Below, piece after piece: positions 27,289-35,212 of a stretch of 36,728 nucleotides of DNA. The notes under the pieces are model-generated. The model was not told the DNA's origin. It saw only the letters and a program-made list of their open reading frames with translations, and did not search any database. Made by a program: the position numbers and the translations under genes. The stretch spans positions 1-36,728 of the forward strand of contig CANHNH010000008.1 in the NCBI GenBank assembly GCA_947461995.1, in the 5' to 3' direction. Positions within the stretch are counted from its first letter, which is position 1. Each line of letters begins with the position of its first letter. Source of the DNA: Candidatus Nanopelagicaceae bacterium (lineage in GTDB: Bacteria > Actinomycetota > Actinomycetes > Nanopelagicales > Nanopelagicaceae).

Positions 27289-28538
27289 TGTTAGAAAAAG
27301 GAAAACTATCTGGACTTCGTCGAACTCTTGTGATTTTCTTTGGAATCATTGCGATTCTTTCAATTATTCGAATTCTTACCGGCGCATCAGACTTAACAAG
27401 TGTTGGAACCGCAAAAGCTGCACTCTTGCTCTCAATCCCAATTGTTTTAGCAGCACTCGGTGGTTTATTTGCTGAACGTGCCGGTGTTGTAAATATTGGC
27501 CTTGAAGGCATGATGATCATGGGCGCCTGGGCTGGCGGCTACATGGGAAGCAAACACGGCCCTTGGGCCGGCTTGCTTGCTGCGATTTTCTTTGGCGCAG
27601 TTGGTGCTTTGGTGCACGCTATTGCAACGATTACATTTGGCGTTGATCACGTAGTCTCTGGCGTTGCTATCAATATTATTGCTGCCGGTTTAGTTAGATA
27701 CATATCAACAATTTTAGCTAAAGGTGGTTCTTGGCCTGGACCCTCGCAATCTCCGGATGTGGAATCTATTGGTCAAAACGGTTTACCAATTCTTTCTGCT
27801 GGAAAGTATTTTGGTTGGCAGAGTCCTGATCTTCTCGGTTGGATTGGTGAGAAGAATTGGTTCTTAATCTCAGATATTTCTCGAGTATTACGTGGTTTAA
27901 CTGGTGAGCTCTCGTACGTAACAATGATTGCTGTTGCACTAGTGCCGCTTAGTTATTTTATTTTGTGGAAGACATCATTTGGCTTACGTTTACGAAGCAC
28001 CGGAGAATCTCCAATTGCTGCTGAATCCCTTGGCGTAAATGTTTATGCGATGAAGTATTGGGGAGTCTTACTTTCTGGCGGATTTGCGGGTCTCGGTGGC
28101 GGATTCTTAGCAATCGTTGCTGCCAATCATTATCAGGAGAATCAAATTGGTGGACGTGGGTATATCGGATTAGCAGCCATGCTCTTTGGTAATTGGCGCC
28201 CAGGTGGATTATTAGCCGGTGCCGCACTCTTCGGTTTTGCCGATGCTCTTCAACTTCGAGATTCCACTGCAATCCATGCCCTCCTATTGCTTATTGTTGC
28301 AGTCTTGATATTTGCATCATGGCGATCATTCAAAAAGGCAAAACGAATTGCTGGAATAGGCGCTATTGCATTGGCAGCTTTCTTTGCTTGGTTCTTTATT
28401 GCCTTTGATGAACTTCCAGGTCAACTAGTCACGATGACACCTTATTTAGCAACACTGATCGTTCTCTCTTTTGCCTCGCAACGATTGCGGGGACCGGCGG
28501 CCGCAGGATTCCCATACAGACGTGGTGGCTTGAAATAG
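27288..28538 (+). CDS. Nucleoside ABC importer permease 2
   Basis: 416 residues, second BPD_transp_2 permease (NupC/YufQ-like). Motifs: ALGGLFAERAGVVNIGLEGMMIMGAW near the N-terminus in two parts, FGVDHVVSGVAINI, LRLRSTGESPIAAESLGV (coupling loop) and GRGYIGLAAMLFGNWRPGG. A C-terminal extension with two more hydrophobic segments (about residues 350-395) follows the core, so the protein is longer than permease 1. Start ATG 27288 shares an A with the preceding TAA. cdd begins on the next base after its stop. Confidence 0.92.
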   Translation: MLEKGKLSGLRRTLVIFFGIIAILSIIRILTGASDLTSVGTAKAALLLSIPIVLAALGGLFAERAGVVNIGLEGMMIMGAWAGGYMGSKHGPWAGLLAAIFFGAVGALVHAIATITFGVDHVVSGVAINIIAAGLVRYISTILAKGGSWPGPSQSPDVESIGQNGLPILSAGKYFGWQSPDLLGWIGEKNWFLISDISRVLRGLTGELSYVTMIAVALVPLSYFILWKTSFGLRLRSTGESPIAAESLGVNVYAMKYWGVLLSGGFAGLGGGFLAIVAANHYQENQIGGRGYIGLAAMLFGNWRPGGLLAGAALFGFADALQLRDSTAIHALLLLIVAVLIFASWRSFKKAKRIAGIGAIALAAFFAWFFIAFDELPGQLVTMTPYLATLIVLSFASQRLRGPAAAGFPYRRGGLK

Positions 28539-28937
28539 ATGTCGCTGACACCTGATTGGCAACTCTTACATTCAGTTGCAATTGCTGCCAGTAAAAAAGC
28601 GTATGCGCCATATTCAAATTTTCCAGTAGGCGTTGCAGGTTTAGTAAGTGACGGACGAATAGTCAGCGGATGTAACGTTGAAAATGCTAGCTATGGACTT
28701 GGTTTATGCGCTGAATGCAGCATGACATCCGAACTAGTCATGAGTGGTGGAGGTCGACTTGTTGCGGTTCTTTGCGTCGATGCACAAGGAGATTATCTAG
28801 CCCCATGCGGAAGATGCCGACAACTCTTGTTCGAACATGGCGGCAATGAGTTATTACTTATGACTGCCGATGGACCTATGAAGATGTCTTCGATGTTGCC
28901 GTGGGCATTTGGCCCTGATGATTTAGATCGCAATTAA
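28539..28937 (+). CDS. cdd: Cytidine deaminase
   Basis: Deaminates cytidine and deoxycytidine to uridine and deoxyuridine. 132 residues, tetrameric short class. The zinc site is complete: the C-A-E of YGLGLCAECSM (Cys ligand and catalytic Glu) and PCGRCRQLL (two Cys ligands). NVENASYG is the ribose-binding Asn-Glu motif. SKKAYAPYSNFPVG opens the domain. It follows permease 2 without a gap. Supplies substrates for the phosphorylase downstream. Confidence 0.96.
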   Translation: MSLTPDWQLLHSVAIAASKKAYAPYSNFPVGVAGLVSDGRIVSGCNVENASYGLGLCAECSMTSELVMSGGGRLVAVLCVDAQGDYLAPCGRCRQLLFEHGGNELLLMTADGPMKMSSMLPWAFGPDDLDRN

Positions 28938-28943
28938 ATTTTA

Positions 28944-30233
28944 ATGAGCACTGTAGAACCCTTTTCAGCAGTAGAAATTATTGCAGCGAAACGAGATAAA
29001 TCTATTCTGGCTAATCCGCAAATTGATTGGATTATTGATGCATACACGCGTGGAGTAGTTGCAGATGAGCAGATGTCGGCACTGCTGATGGCAATCTTGC
29101 TTAATGGCATGAATTCACAAGAAATTTCTCGCTGGACTAACGCAATGATCAATAGCGGTGAAAAAATGAACTGGTCAATGCTGGATCGACCAACTGTAGA
29201 TAAGCATTCAACTGGGGGTGTTGGCGACAAAATAACCTTGCCGCTTGCACCACTTGTAGCCGCATGCGGAGCGGCAGTTCCACAGTTATCAGGTCGCGGA
29301 TTAGGTCACACGGGTGGAACGCTAGATAAATTAGAGTCAATTTCAGGTTGGCAAGCATCACTGAGCAATGAAAAAATGTTACAAGTTTTGCAAGAGTGTG
29401 GAGCGGTTATTTGTGCAGCTGGTGCGGGCTTAGCACCTGCAGATAAAAAGTTATATGCACTACGTGATGTAACAGGAACTGTCGAAGCAATCCCACTTAT
29501 TGCATCATCGATTATGAGTAAGAAAATTGCTGAAGGCACAAGTGCGCTACTTCTAGATGTTAAAACTGGCAGCGGTGCATTTATGAGCGATCCTTTAAAA
29601 GCGCGAGAATTAGCGCAGATTATGGTTGGCCTAGGAAAAGATGCTGGAGTTAAAACATTGGCACTCGTAACTGCAATGGATGTGCCTCTGGGTCTCACGG
29701 CAGGTAACGCCTTGGAAGTTAGAGAATCTCTCGAAGTTTTGGCAGGTGGTGGTCCCTCAGATGTTGTCGATTTAACAATTATTTTCGCCCGAGAAATGTT
29801 GGAGTTAGCTGGCATCAAGGGCAAAGATCCTGCCGTTGCACTTAAAGATGGTTCTGCAATGGATGTATGGCGAAAAATGATTAGCGCTCAAGGTGGAAAT
29901 CCAGATTCACCGATACCTGTTGCAAAAGAAAATTTAACAATTACAGCAAATTCAACTGGCACATTACTTTCCATGGATGCGATGTCTGTCGGCATCGCAT
30001 CATGGAGATTGGGTGCGGGACGTTCACGCCAAGGTGAAAGCGTTCAAGCTGGCGCTGGAATCGAAATCCACAAAAAACCAGGTGAAAATATTGTTGCAGG
30101 TGAGGCCCTGTACACCCTTCATACAGATACACCCGAACGATTTGCGCGAGCACAAGAAGTGTTAGAAGGTAGTGTTGCAATCGGCTCGGGAGAAGTGAAG
30201 CGACTCCCACTTATTGTGGAACGAATTAGTTGA
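28944..30233 (+). CDS. deoA: Thymidine (pyrimidine-nucleoside) phosphorylase
   Basis: Splits thymidine or deoxyuridine with phosphate to base and 2-deoxyribose-1-phosphate. 429 residues. Signature motif [17 protein letters not shown]; phosphate-binding [14 protein letters not shown]; and [22 protein letters not shown]. The C-terminal domain (from about 340) ends with the typical [14 protein letters not shown] and [20 protein letters not shown] region. Length and motifs do not separate a thymidine-specific from a general pyrimidine enzyme. 6 nt after cdd. Its sugar product is consumed by the deoC/ALDH operon at the other end of this island. Confidence 0.94.
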   Translation: MSTVEPFSAVEIIAAKRDKSILANPQIDWIIDAYTRGVVADEQMSALLMAILLNGMNSQEISRWTNAMINSGEKMNWSMLDRPTVDKHSTGGVGDKITLPLAPLVAACGAAVPQLSGRGLGHTGGTLDKLESISGWQASLSNEKMLQVLQECGAVICAAGAGLAPADKKLYALRDVTGTVEAIPLIASSIMSKKIAEGTSALLLDVKTGSGAFMSDPLKARELAQIMVGLGKDAGVKTLALVTAMDVPLGLTAGNALEVRESLEVLAGGGPSDVVDLTIIFAREMLELAGIKGKDPAVALKDGSAMDVWRKMISAQGGNPDSPIPVAKENLTITANSTGTLLSMDAMSVGIASWRLGAGRSRQGESVQAGAGIEIHKKPGENIVAGEALYTLHTDTPERFARAQEVLEGSVAIGSGEVKRLPLIVERIS

Positions 30234-30246
30234 AATTGGTGAAAAA

Positions 30247-31341
30247 GTGAGTATGCAAAGTATTCCAACCGTAGAACAGATTAAACGCGTTCCAAAGGTT
30301 TTATTGCACGATCACTTAGATGGCGGATTACGCCCACAAACAATTATTGATATTGCCAAGAAGATTGGGTATACCGCTCTACCAACTGATGACGCAACAG
30401 AATTGGCCACATGGTTTCGTGAATCCTGTGATTCAGGATCCTTGGTGCGTTACTTAGAAACTTTTAGTCACACAATTGCAGTAATGCAAACTCGAGAAAA
30501 TATAGTTCAAGTTGCTCGTGAGTGCGCACTTGATTTAGCTCGCGACGGAGTTGTTTACGCCGAAGTCAGAGGTGCGCCTGAGTTATTTACCGAGCAAGGA
30601 CTATCTCTTGATCAAGTTATACAGGCAACTTTGGATGGGTACCGTGAGGGCGAAGAAATAGCACGCACAGAAGGATTCACAATTCAAGTGCGTTCACTTT
30701 TGTGTGGAATGCGACAAAATAATCGTTCACAAGAAGTCGCCGAACTTGCTGTGAAGTATCGAGATAAAGGTGTTGTGGGATTTGATATTGCAGGTCCTGA
30801 AGATGGATTTCCACCATCTAATCAACAAAAAACTTTTGAATACTTACGTCGCGAAGATGCACACTTCACTATTCATGCTGGTGAAGCCTATGGTTTACCA
30901 TCAATTTGGGAAGCGATTCAATTATGTGGCGCAGAAAGATTAGGACACGGTGTCAGAATAATCGATGACATCAATGTCAACGCAGCCGAACCTAAATTAG
31001 GTCAGCTAGCGTCCTACATTCGAGATAGACGTATTCCCCTAGAACTATGTCCAACGTCGAATTTACAAACAGGTGCTGCGAAAAATATAGAACAACACCC
31101 GATTGGAATATTGGCCAAACTACGTTTTCGAGTAACACTTAATACTGATAACCGCTTAATGAGCCAAACATCCATGTCTCATGAGATGACAGAAGTAGTT
31201 CGAGCTTTCAAGTGGGATTTAGCAGAATTGCAAAGAGTCACAATCAATGGAATGAAGAGTGCATTTATTCCATATCCGGAGAGGCTAGAAATAATTGAAA
31301 AGATTATTAAGCCAGGATATGCAGCGATTGCATCTGAATAA
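30247..31341 (+). CDS. add: Adenosine deaminase
   Basis: Converts adenosine and deoxyadenosine to inosine forms with release of ammonia. 364 residues. Zinc ligands [10 protein letters not shown] (HxH) and HAGEAYG, with catalytic Glu next to them; GHGVRI; and late metal-binding Asp in NTDNRLMS, where Asn stands in the second Asp position. I take that as a common variant of the actinobacterial group, not decay. Possible starts are GTG 30247 (4 nt after GGTGA) and ATG 30253; a TTG at 30214 would overlap deoA and is unlikely. P450 follows immediately after its stop. Confidence 0.94.
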   Translation: MSMQSIPTVEQIKRVPKVLLHDHLDGGLRPQTIIDIAKKIGYTALPTDDATELATWFRESCDSGSLVRYLETFSHTIAVMQTRENIVQVARECALDLARDGVVYAEVRGAPELFTEQGLSLDQVIQATLDGYREGEEIARTEGFTIQVRSLLCGMRQNNRSQEVAELAVKYRDKGVVGFDIAGPEDGFPPSNQQKTFEYLRREDAHFTIHAGEAYGLPSIWEAIQLCGAERLGHGVRIIDDINVNAAEPKLGQLASYIRDRRIPLELCPTSNLQTGAAKNIEQHPIGILAKLRFRVTLNTDNRLMSQTSMSHEMTEVVRAFKWDLAELQRVTINGMKSAFIPYPERLEIIEKIIKPGYAAIASE

Positions 31342-32535
31342 ATGATTGATTTTCTCGATAAGAATTTCATCGAAGATCCCTATCCGGCACTGCAAGAGTT
31401 AAGAGCTCACGGCAAACCTGTATGGCACGAAGGCGCTCAGATGTATTTAGCTGCTCGGTATGAGGACGCAAATGATGTTTTGCGTACCAAATCTTTAGGC
31501 AGAATTTTTAAGAGTAAAGAACCAGAGTTTGAATGGGATGTATTTAACTGGCTTCATGCAGATTCAATATTAGATAGTGAACCACCTAAGCACACCCGCT
31601 TACGTTCATTAGTGGCAAAAGCTTTTAATAGAAATAAAATTGAGAGCCAACGTCCAGTAATTGAGAAAATTACTCAAGAGTTACTCGATGCCATTGAAAT
31701 CAAAGTTCGAGCAGGCCACACCTTTGACGTTATTGCAGATTATGCAGAGCCATTACCTGTAAAAGTAATTGCCGCTCTGTTGGGATTTCCTGCCGCAGAT
31801 GAATATTTATTAAGGCCATGGTCCCAATCCATCGTAAAAATGTATGAAGTTAATCCGACTCCAGAGCATCAAAACGAAGCTAAAGCTGCAGCGAAGGCAT
31901 TTGCCGATTATGTGCATAATTTAATGTTGGAAAGAAAGAAGAATCCCGGAACTGATCTCATCAGCGATTTAGCAGCAGTTGAAGAGAGTGGTGAAAAGTT
32001 AAGTGCCCACGAGTTAGTTGCAACATGTGTGCTTTTACTTAACGCCGGCCATGAAGCAAGTGTTAATGCTTTTGGAAATGGAATGGTTGCCGCTCTATCT
32101 AGACCAGATCAGGCAGATTTACTCCGAACGAAGGCTTACGAAATCGCAGAAACAGCCGTTGAAGAGTTCTTACGCTTTGACGCACCACTTCACTTGTTTG
32201 AGCGCACCGCCACGTCAGATACAGACATTGGGGGAGTAACGGTCCGTGAAGGGGAAAAAATAGCGTCATTGTTGGGCTCTGCTAATCGAGATGAGAGCGT
32301 CTTTGAAAAATCTAATGACATGGATTTGTTGCGCAATCCAAATCTGCATATTGGTTTTGGCGCTGGAATTCATTTTTGTTTAGGTGGCCCACTCGCACGT
32401 CTAGAAATGGGAATTTCTTTGCCTGCACTATTCGAAAGATTCAAAGATATTGAATTGGCAAGTACGCCAAAGCGTCGACCAACCTTTGTTTTACGTGGTT
32501 ATGAGAGTGTGGATATTTCAGCGGCACTCGGATAA
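31342..32535 (+). CDS. Cytochrome P450 (substrate unknown), last gene of nucleoside operon
   Basis: 397 residues, soluble bacterial class I type. The haem motif is FGAGIHFCLGGPLARLE with Cys346 as thiolate ligand. The K-helix ExxR is E275-R278, and HTRLRSLVAKAF the C-helix. The I-helix reads N-A-G-H-E-A-S-V (234-241). Position 239, normally the oxygen-activating Thr, is Ala, as in P450eryF (CYP107A1). No ferredoxin or reductase gene is nearby, so redox partners must come from elsewhere. It starts on the base after the add stop, so it is surely cotranscribed with the importer, cdd, deoA and add. The cotranscription suggests a substrate linked to nucleosides or imported with them, but this is not shown. 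3' end overlaps rbsK by 37 nt. Confidence 0.92.
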   Translation: MIDFLDKNFIEDPYPALQELRAHGKPVWHEGAQMYLAARYEDANDVLRTKSLGRIFKSKEPEFEWDVFNWLHADSILDSEPPKHTRLRSLVAKAFNRNKIESQRPVIEKITQELLDAIEIKVRAGHTFDVIADYAEPLPVKVIAALLGFPAADEYLLRPWSQSIVKMYEVNPTPEHQNEAKAAAKAFADYVHNLMLERKKNPGTDLISDLAAVEESGEKLSAHELVATCVLLLNAGHEASVNAFGNGMVAALSRPDQADLLRTKAYEIAETAVEEFLRFDAPLHLFERTATSDTDIGGVTVREGEKIASLLGSANRDESVFEKSNDMDLLRNPNLHIGFGAGIHFCLGGPLARLEMGISLPALFERFKDIELASTPKRRPTFVLRGYESVDISAALG

Positions 32536-33395
32536 GAAGATTGTGCTCCTTTTCGGGTCACACTAATTGAGGCGATTCGACAAGCAAATTGCGCGGCATT
32601 TTCTGGATCAGACCCAGAGCCAAGCGCGTAGGAAAAAGATCCGATAAAACAATCTCCCGCACCTGTTGTATCAATTGCTTGGACTTTATTTGTTGATATA
32701 TTAGTTAAATCACCTTGTGGAGAGACGAGAACCGCGCCTTTATCTCCCAGTGTCACAATCGATTGGTTTCCATTACGAAATTGCGCCAGCGTAAGCGCAG
32801 TTGGAGCACTTCCAACGAACTCTTCAAATTCGATTTCATTAGGTATGAGCCAATCGGTTACAGCCAATAAATCTGATGAGAGCTCTTGATATGGCGCAGG
32901 ATTGAGAATTGTGAGCGCTCCGCGTTCTTTTGCAACAGCAAATGCTGCAGCTGTCACAGATTGTGGCACTTCACACTGGCCAATAACTATTGCAAGATCA
33001 GGAATCAATTTAATTGCTTGCGCAGCGTGATTCTCATCAAAATCATGATTCGCACCAGGAACAATCAAAATTCTATTTTGGCCTTGGCTATCAACCCAAA
33101 TATGCGCAACGCCTGTAGGCAAACTAGAAATCTTTACATACTCTGAATTAACATTTTGATTCTTGAAATTTTCTTGCAGCGATGTGCCAAATAAATCATT
33201 GCCAATGCTTCCAACCATATAAACATTTGCTCCTGCTAGAGCCGCCATTACAGCTTGGTTTGCACCCTTGCCACCAAATCCTGTTGTAAACAAATTACCG
33301 TACAGAGTTTGTCCTGCTTGAGGTAAAACTTCGGCATAACATGTCAGATCCATGCTAGAACTGCCTACGACGGCAATCACTGGTGCTTTGGCCAT
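32499..33395 (-). CDS. rbsK: Ribokinase (PfkB family)
   Basis: Phosphorylates ribose to ribose-5-phosphate. 298 residues. GFGGKGANQAVMAALAGA is the N-terminal PfkB signature; GSSSMDLTCY contains the substrate Asp; DTTGAGDCFIGSF carries the anion hole and catalytic Asp; ILNPAPY and NEIEFEEF are ribokinase-like. ATG 33395 is chosen because a TATTAT -10 lies 7 nt upstream and the protein then begins at the first beta strand; an earlier start would add 12 residues reaching into the divergent gene. Likely handles ribose freed by the divergent nucleoside hydrolase. Confidence 0.93.
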   Translation of the reverse strand: MAKAPVIAVVGSSSMDLTCYAEVLPQAGQTLYGNLFTTGFGGKGANQAVMAALAGANVYMVGSIGNDLFGTSLQENFKNQNVNSEYVKISSLPTGVAHIWVDSQGQNRILIVPGANHDFDENHAAQAIKLIPDLAIVIGQCEVPQSVTAAAFAVAKERGALTILNPAPYQELSSDLLAVTDWLIPNEIEFEEFVGSAPTALTLAQFRNGNQSIVTLGDKGAVLVSPQGDLTNISTNKVQAIDTTGAGDCFIGSFSYALGSGSDPENAAQFACRIASISVTRKGAQSSYPSAAEISTLS

Positions 33396-33402
33396 GAAAT
33401 AG

Positions 33403-33412
33403 ATAATAGAGT
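33403..33412. promoter_or_regulatory. Overlapping divergent leaderless -10 boxes, rbsK and nucleoside hydrolase
   Basis: Minus strand TATTAT (33408-33403) is 7 nt before the rbsK ATG at 33395. Plus strand TAGAGT (33407-33412) is 6 nt before the hydrolase ATG at 33419. The boxes overlap by 2 bp, and the whole gap is only 23 nt. Neither gene has a Shine-Dalgarno. Any -35 must lie inside the opposite coding region. Confidence 0.55.
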
Positions 33413-33418
33413 AAGTCC

Positions 33419-34366
33419 ATGAATTCCACACCCGTCATTCTCGATGTAGATACTGGAATTGATGACGCTTTTGCGATTTTGTTCGCAGCCCGACACCCAT
33501 CAATAAATTTGCTTGGCATCACGTGCGTGGATGGAAATACAAATGTCGCACAAGTTGTGGCAAATACACTGCAAGTATTAGATGCTGCCGGTGCAGGTGA
33601 CATTCCTGTTGCTCGCGGTGCAATTCGCCCGCTACTTGGGCAATCGCAATACGCAGAATATGTGCACGGTGAAGATGGCATGGGCGATTTAGGTTTAGCG
33701 CCATCTCGAAGAAGTATTGATTCACGCTCTGCAATCGAATTATTGCGCGACCTAGTAGATCAATCATCCGAACCCGTCACATTGGTACCACTCGCACCTC
33801 TTACAAACATTGCACTTTTCTTACGTGCATTTCCAGAAAGTGCCAAGAAATTAAAGCGAATTGTCTTAATGGGCGGATCAGCATCAGCGGGAAATGCAAC
33901 TCCTGCTGCCGAATTTAACGTCTGGCATGATCCTGAAGCGGCAGCTATTGTTTTCCAGAGCGGAATTCCAATAACAATGTACGGGCTTGATGTATTCATG
34001 CGTCCATGTGTGAGCGCAGAAGAAGCCGATAAGTTAACCAAATCGTCAGACTCATGTGCACAATTTGCAGGAAGATTAATTAATGCATTCATCGAACGAA
34101 TCGGCTCGCCAGTAACTCTAGGTGATTACGGAGCAGTTGCTAGTGTGATTGCCCCCGAGTTGATAACAACTGCGAGGTTTGATGTAATTGTTGATACATC
34201 AGCAGGTCCTGCGCGTGGTCAAACTATTGTTGATCGCAGACCAGCGCTTGAATTGGAAATTGAACCACTTCGGTTAGAAAATGCTGCAAAAGTAGATGTA
34301 ACTCTTGATTTAGATGTTGAGGGAATGCGTCAATTGTGGCTAAAAACTATTGATCCGCATTTCTAA
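33419..34366 (+). CDS. Inosine/uridine-preferring nucleoside hydrolase family
   Basis: Hydrolyses nucleosides to free base and ribose. 315 residues. The calcium/ribose motif DVDTGIDDAFA (residues 9-19) is intact. HGEDGMGDLGL, PLAPLTNIALFL, MGGSASAGNATPAAEFNVWHDPEAA and the late metal Asp in LGDYGAVA follow. In the Crithidia-type enzyme His precedes that Asp and acts as acid for purines; here it is Gly, so pyrimidine preference or another acid is possible. Its stop touches the stop of the convergent ALDH-like gene with no base between. Confidence 0.92.
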   Translation: MNSTPVILDVDTGIDDAFAILFAARHPSINLLGITCVDGNTNVAQVVANTLQVLDAAGAGDIPVARGAIRPLLGQSQYAEYVHGEDGMGDLGLAPSRRSIDSRSAIELLRDLVDQSSEPVTLVPLAPLTNIALFLRAFPESAKKLKRIVLMGGSASAGNATPAAEFNVWHDPEAAAIVFQSGIPITMYGLDVFMRPCVSAEEADKLTKSSDSCAQFAGRLINAFIERIGSPVTLGDYGAVASVIAPELITTARFDVIVDTSAGPARGQTIVDRRPALELEIEPLRLENAAKVDVTLDLDVEGMRQLWLKTIDPHF

Positions 34367-35212
34367 TTACACGCCAATTGGATGCCACACAGTTTTTGAT
34401 TCCATAAAGGCAAGAATACGGCCAGGTGTTGCAACTTCTTTAAATGAATGAATTCGCTTGAGATTTTGTGCACCTGCCACTTTAATTTCAGCCACCAGTT
34501 TTGAATCCAAACCGGAAATATCCAAACCATCTATATCCATATGCGATGCAAACCATGGTGCTAACTCTGCACTCTTCCCAGTCAGAATATTTATTACACC
34601 AGCGGGAACATCACTGGTTGCAATTACTTCTGCAAAACTTATTGCAGGCAGGGGAGCTACCTCACTCGCTAGCGCTATAACGGTATTGCCGCTTGCGATA
34701 ATTGGTGCTATTCCAGCAACAAAGCCAAGCAGAGGCGATTTCTTTGGCGCAATAAAACCAACCACGCCCAAAGCTTCTGGAATTGTGAAGTTGTAGTACG
34801 GCCCGGCAACAGGGTTTGTTGAACCATCTAGTGCGCTAATTTTATCGGTCCAACCCGCATACCAAACAAGCAGATCAATACTCGCTTCAACTTCGTCGTG
34901 TGCTTTCTTTGGTGTAACTCCAGTAAGTTCACAAATCTCAGCAATAAATTGATCATGGCGACCTTCAAGCATTTCGGCAATTCTGTAAAGAATTTGACCT
35001 CGGTTATAGGCAGTTGCGTTTGACCAACCACTTTGAGCGGCGCGCGCAGCAACAACAGCATCTTTAAGATCTTTTCGAGATGCCAAACAAGGATTTGCTA
35101 TGAAAACCCCTTTTGAGTTTTTAACTTCGTAGGTACGACCAGATTCAGTGCGTGGAAAAGCGCCACCGATAAATAACTTATAAGTTTTTTTCACATCAAT
35201 TCGCTTACTCAT
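34367..35212 (-). CDS. Truncated aldehyde-dehydrogenase-like protein, probable pseudoenzyme
   Basis: 281 residues, clearly ALDH-derived: YKLFIGGAFPRTESGRTYEV at the start, RGQILYRIAEMLE, YAGWTDKISAL, ALGVVGFIAPKKSPLLG (where active enzymes have PWNFP) and ASGNTVIALASEVAPLPA. The FTGS cofactor loop, the ELGGK catalytic Glu and the entire C-terminal catalytic domain with its Cys are absent. The frame is clean and starts 8 nt inside the end of the full-length ALDH, so this is a maintained gene, not a frameshifted remnant. It probably assembles with the neighbouring ALDH as a non-catalytic subunit; that is inference. Confidence 0.85.
   Translation of the reverse strand: MSKRIDVKKTYKLFIGGAFPRTESGRTYEVKNSKGVFIANPCLASRKDLKDAVVAARAAQSGWSNATAYNRGQILYRIAEMLEGRHDQFIAEICELTGVTPKKAHDEVEASIDLLVWYAGWTDKISALDGSTNPVAGPYYNFTIPEALGVVGFIAPKKSPLLGFVAGIAPIIASGNTVIALASEVAPLPAISFAEVIATSDVPAGVINILTGKSAELAPWFASHMDIDGLDISGLDSKLVAEIKVAGAQNLKRIHSFKEVATPGRILAFMESKTVWHPIGV

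Noticed and set aside
29306-29824. 172-codon antisense frame inside deoA
   Set aside because: Shadow of a highly conserved coding region; the Pro/Ala/Ser-rich translation shows no recognisable domain.
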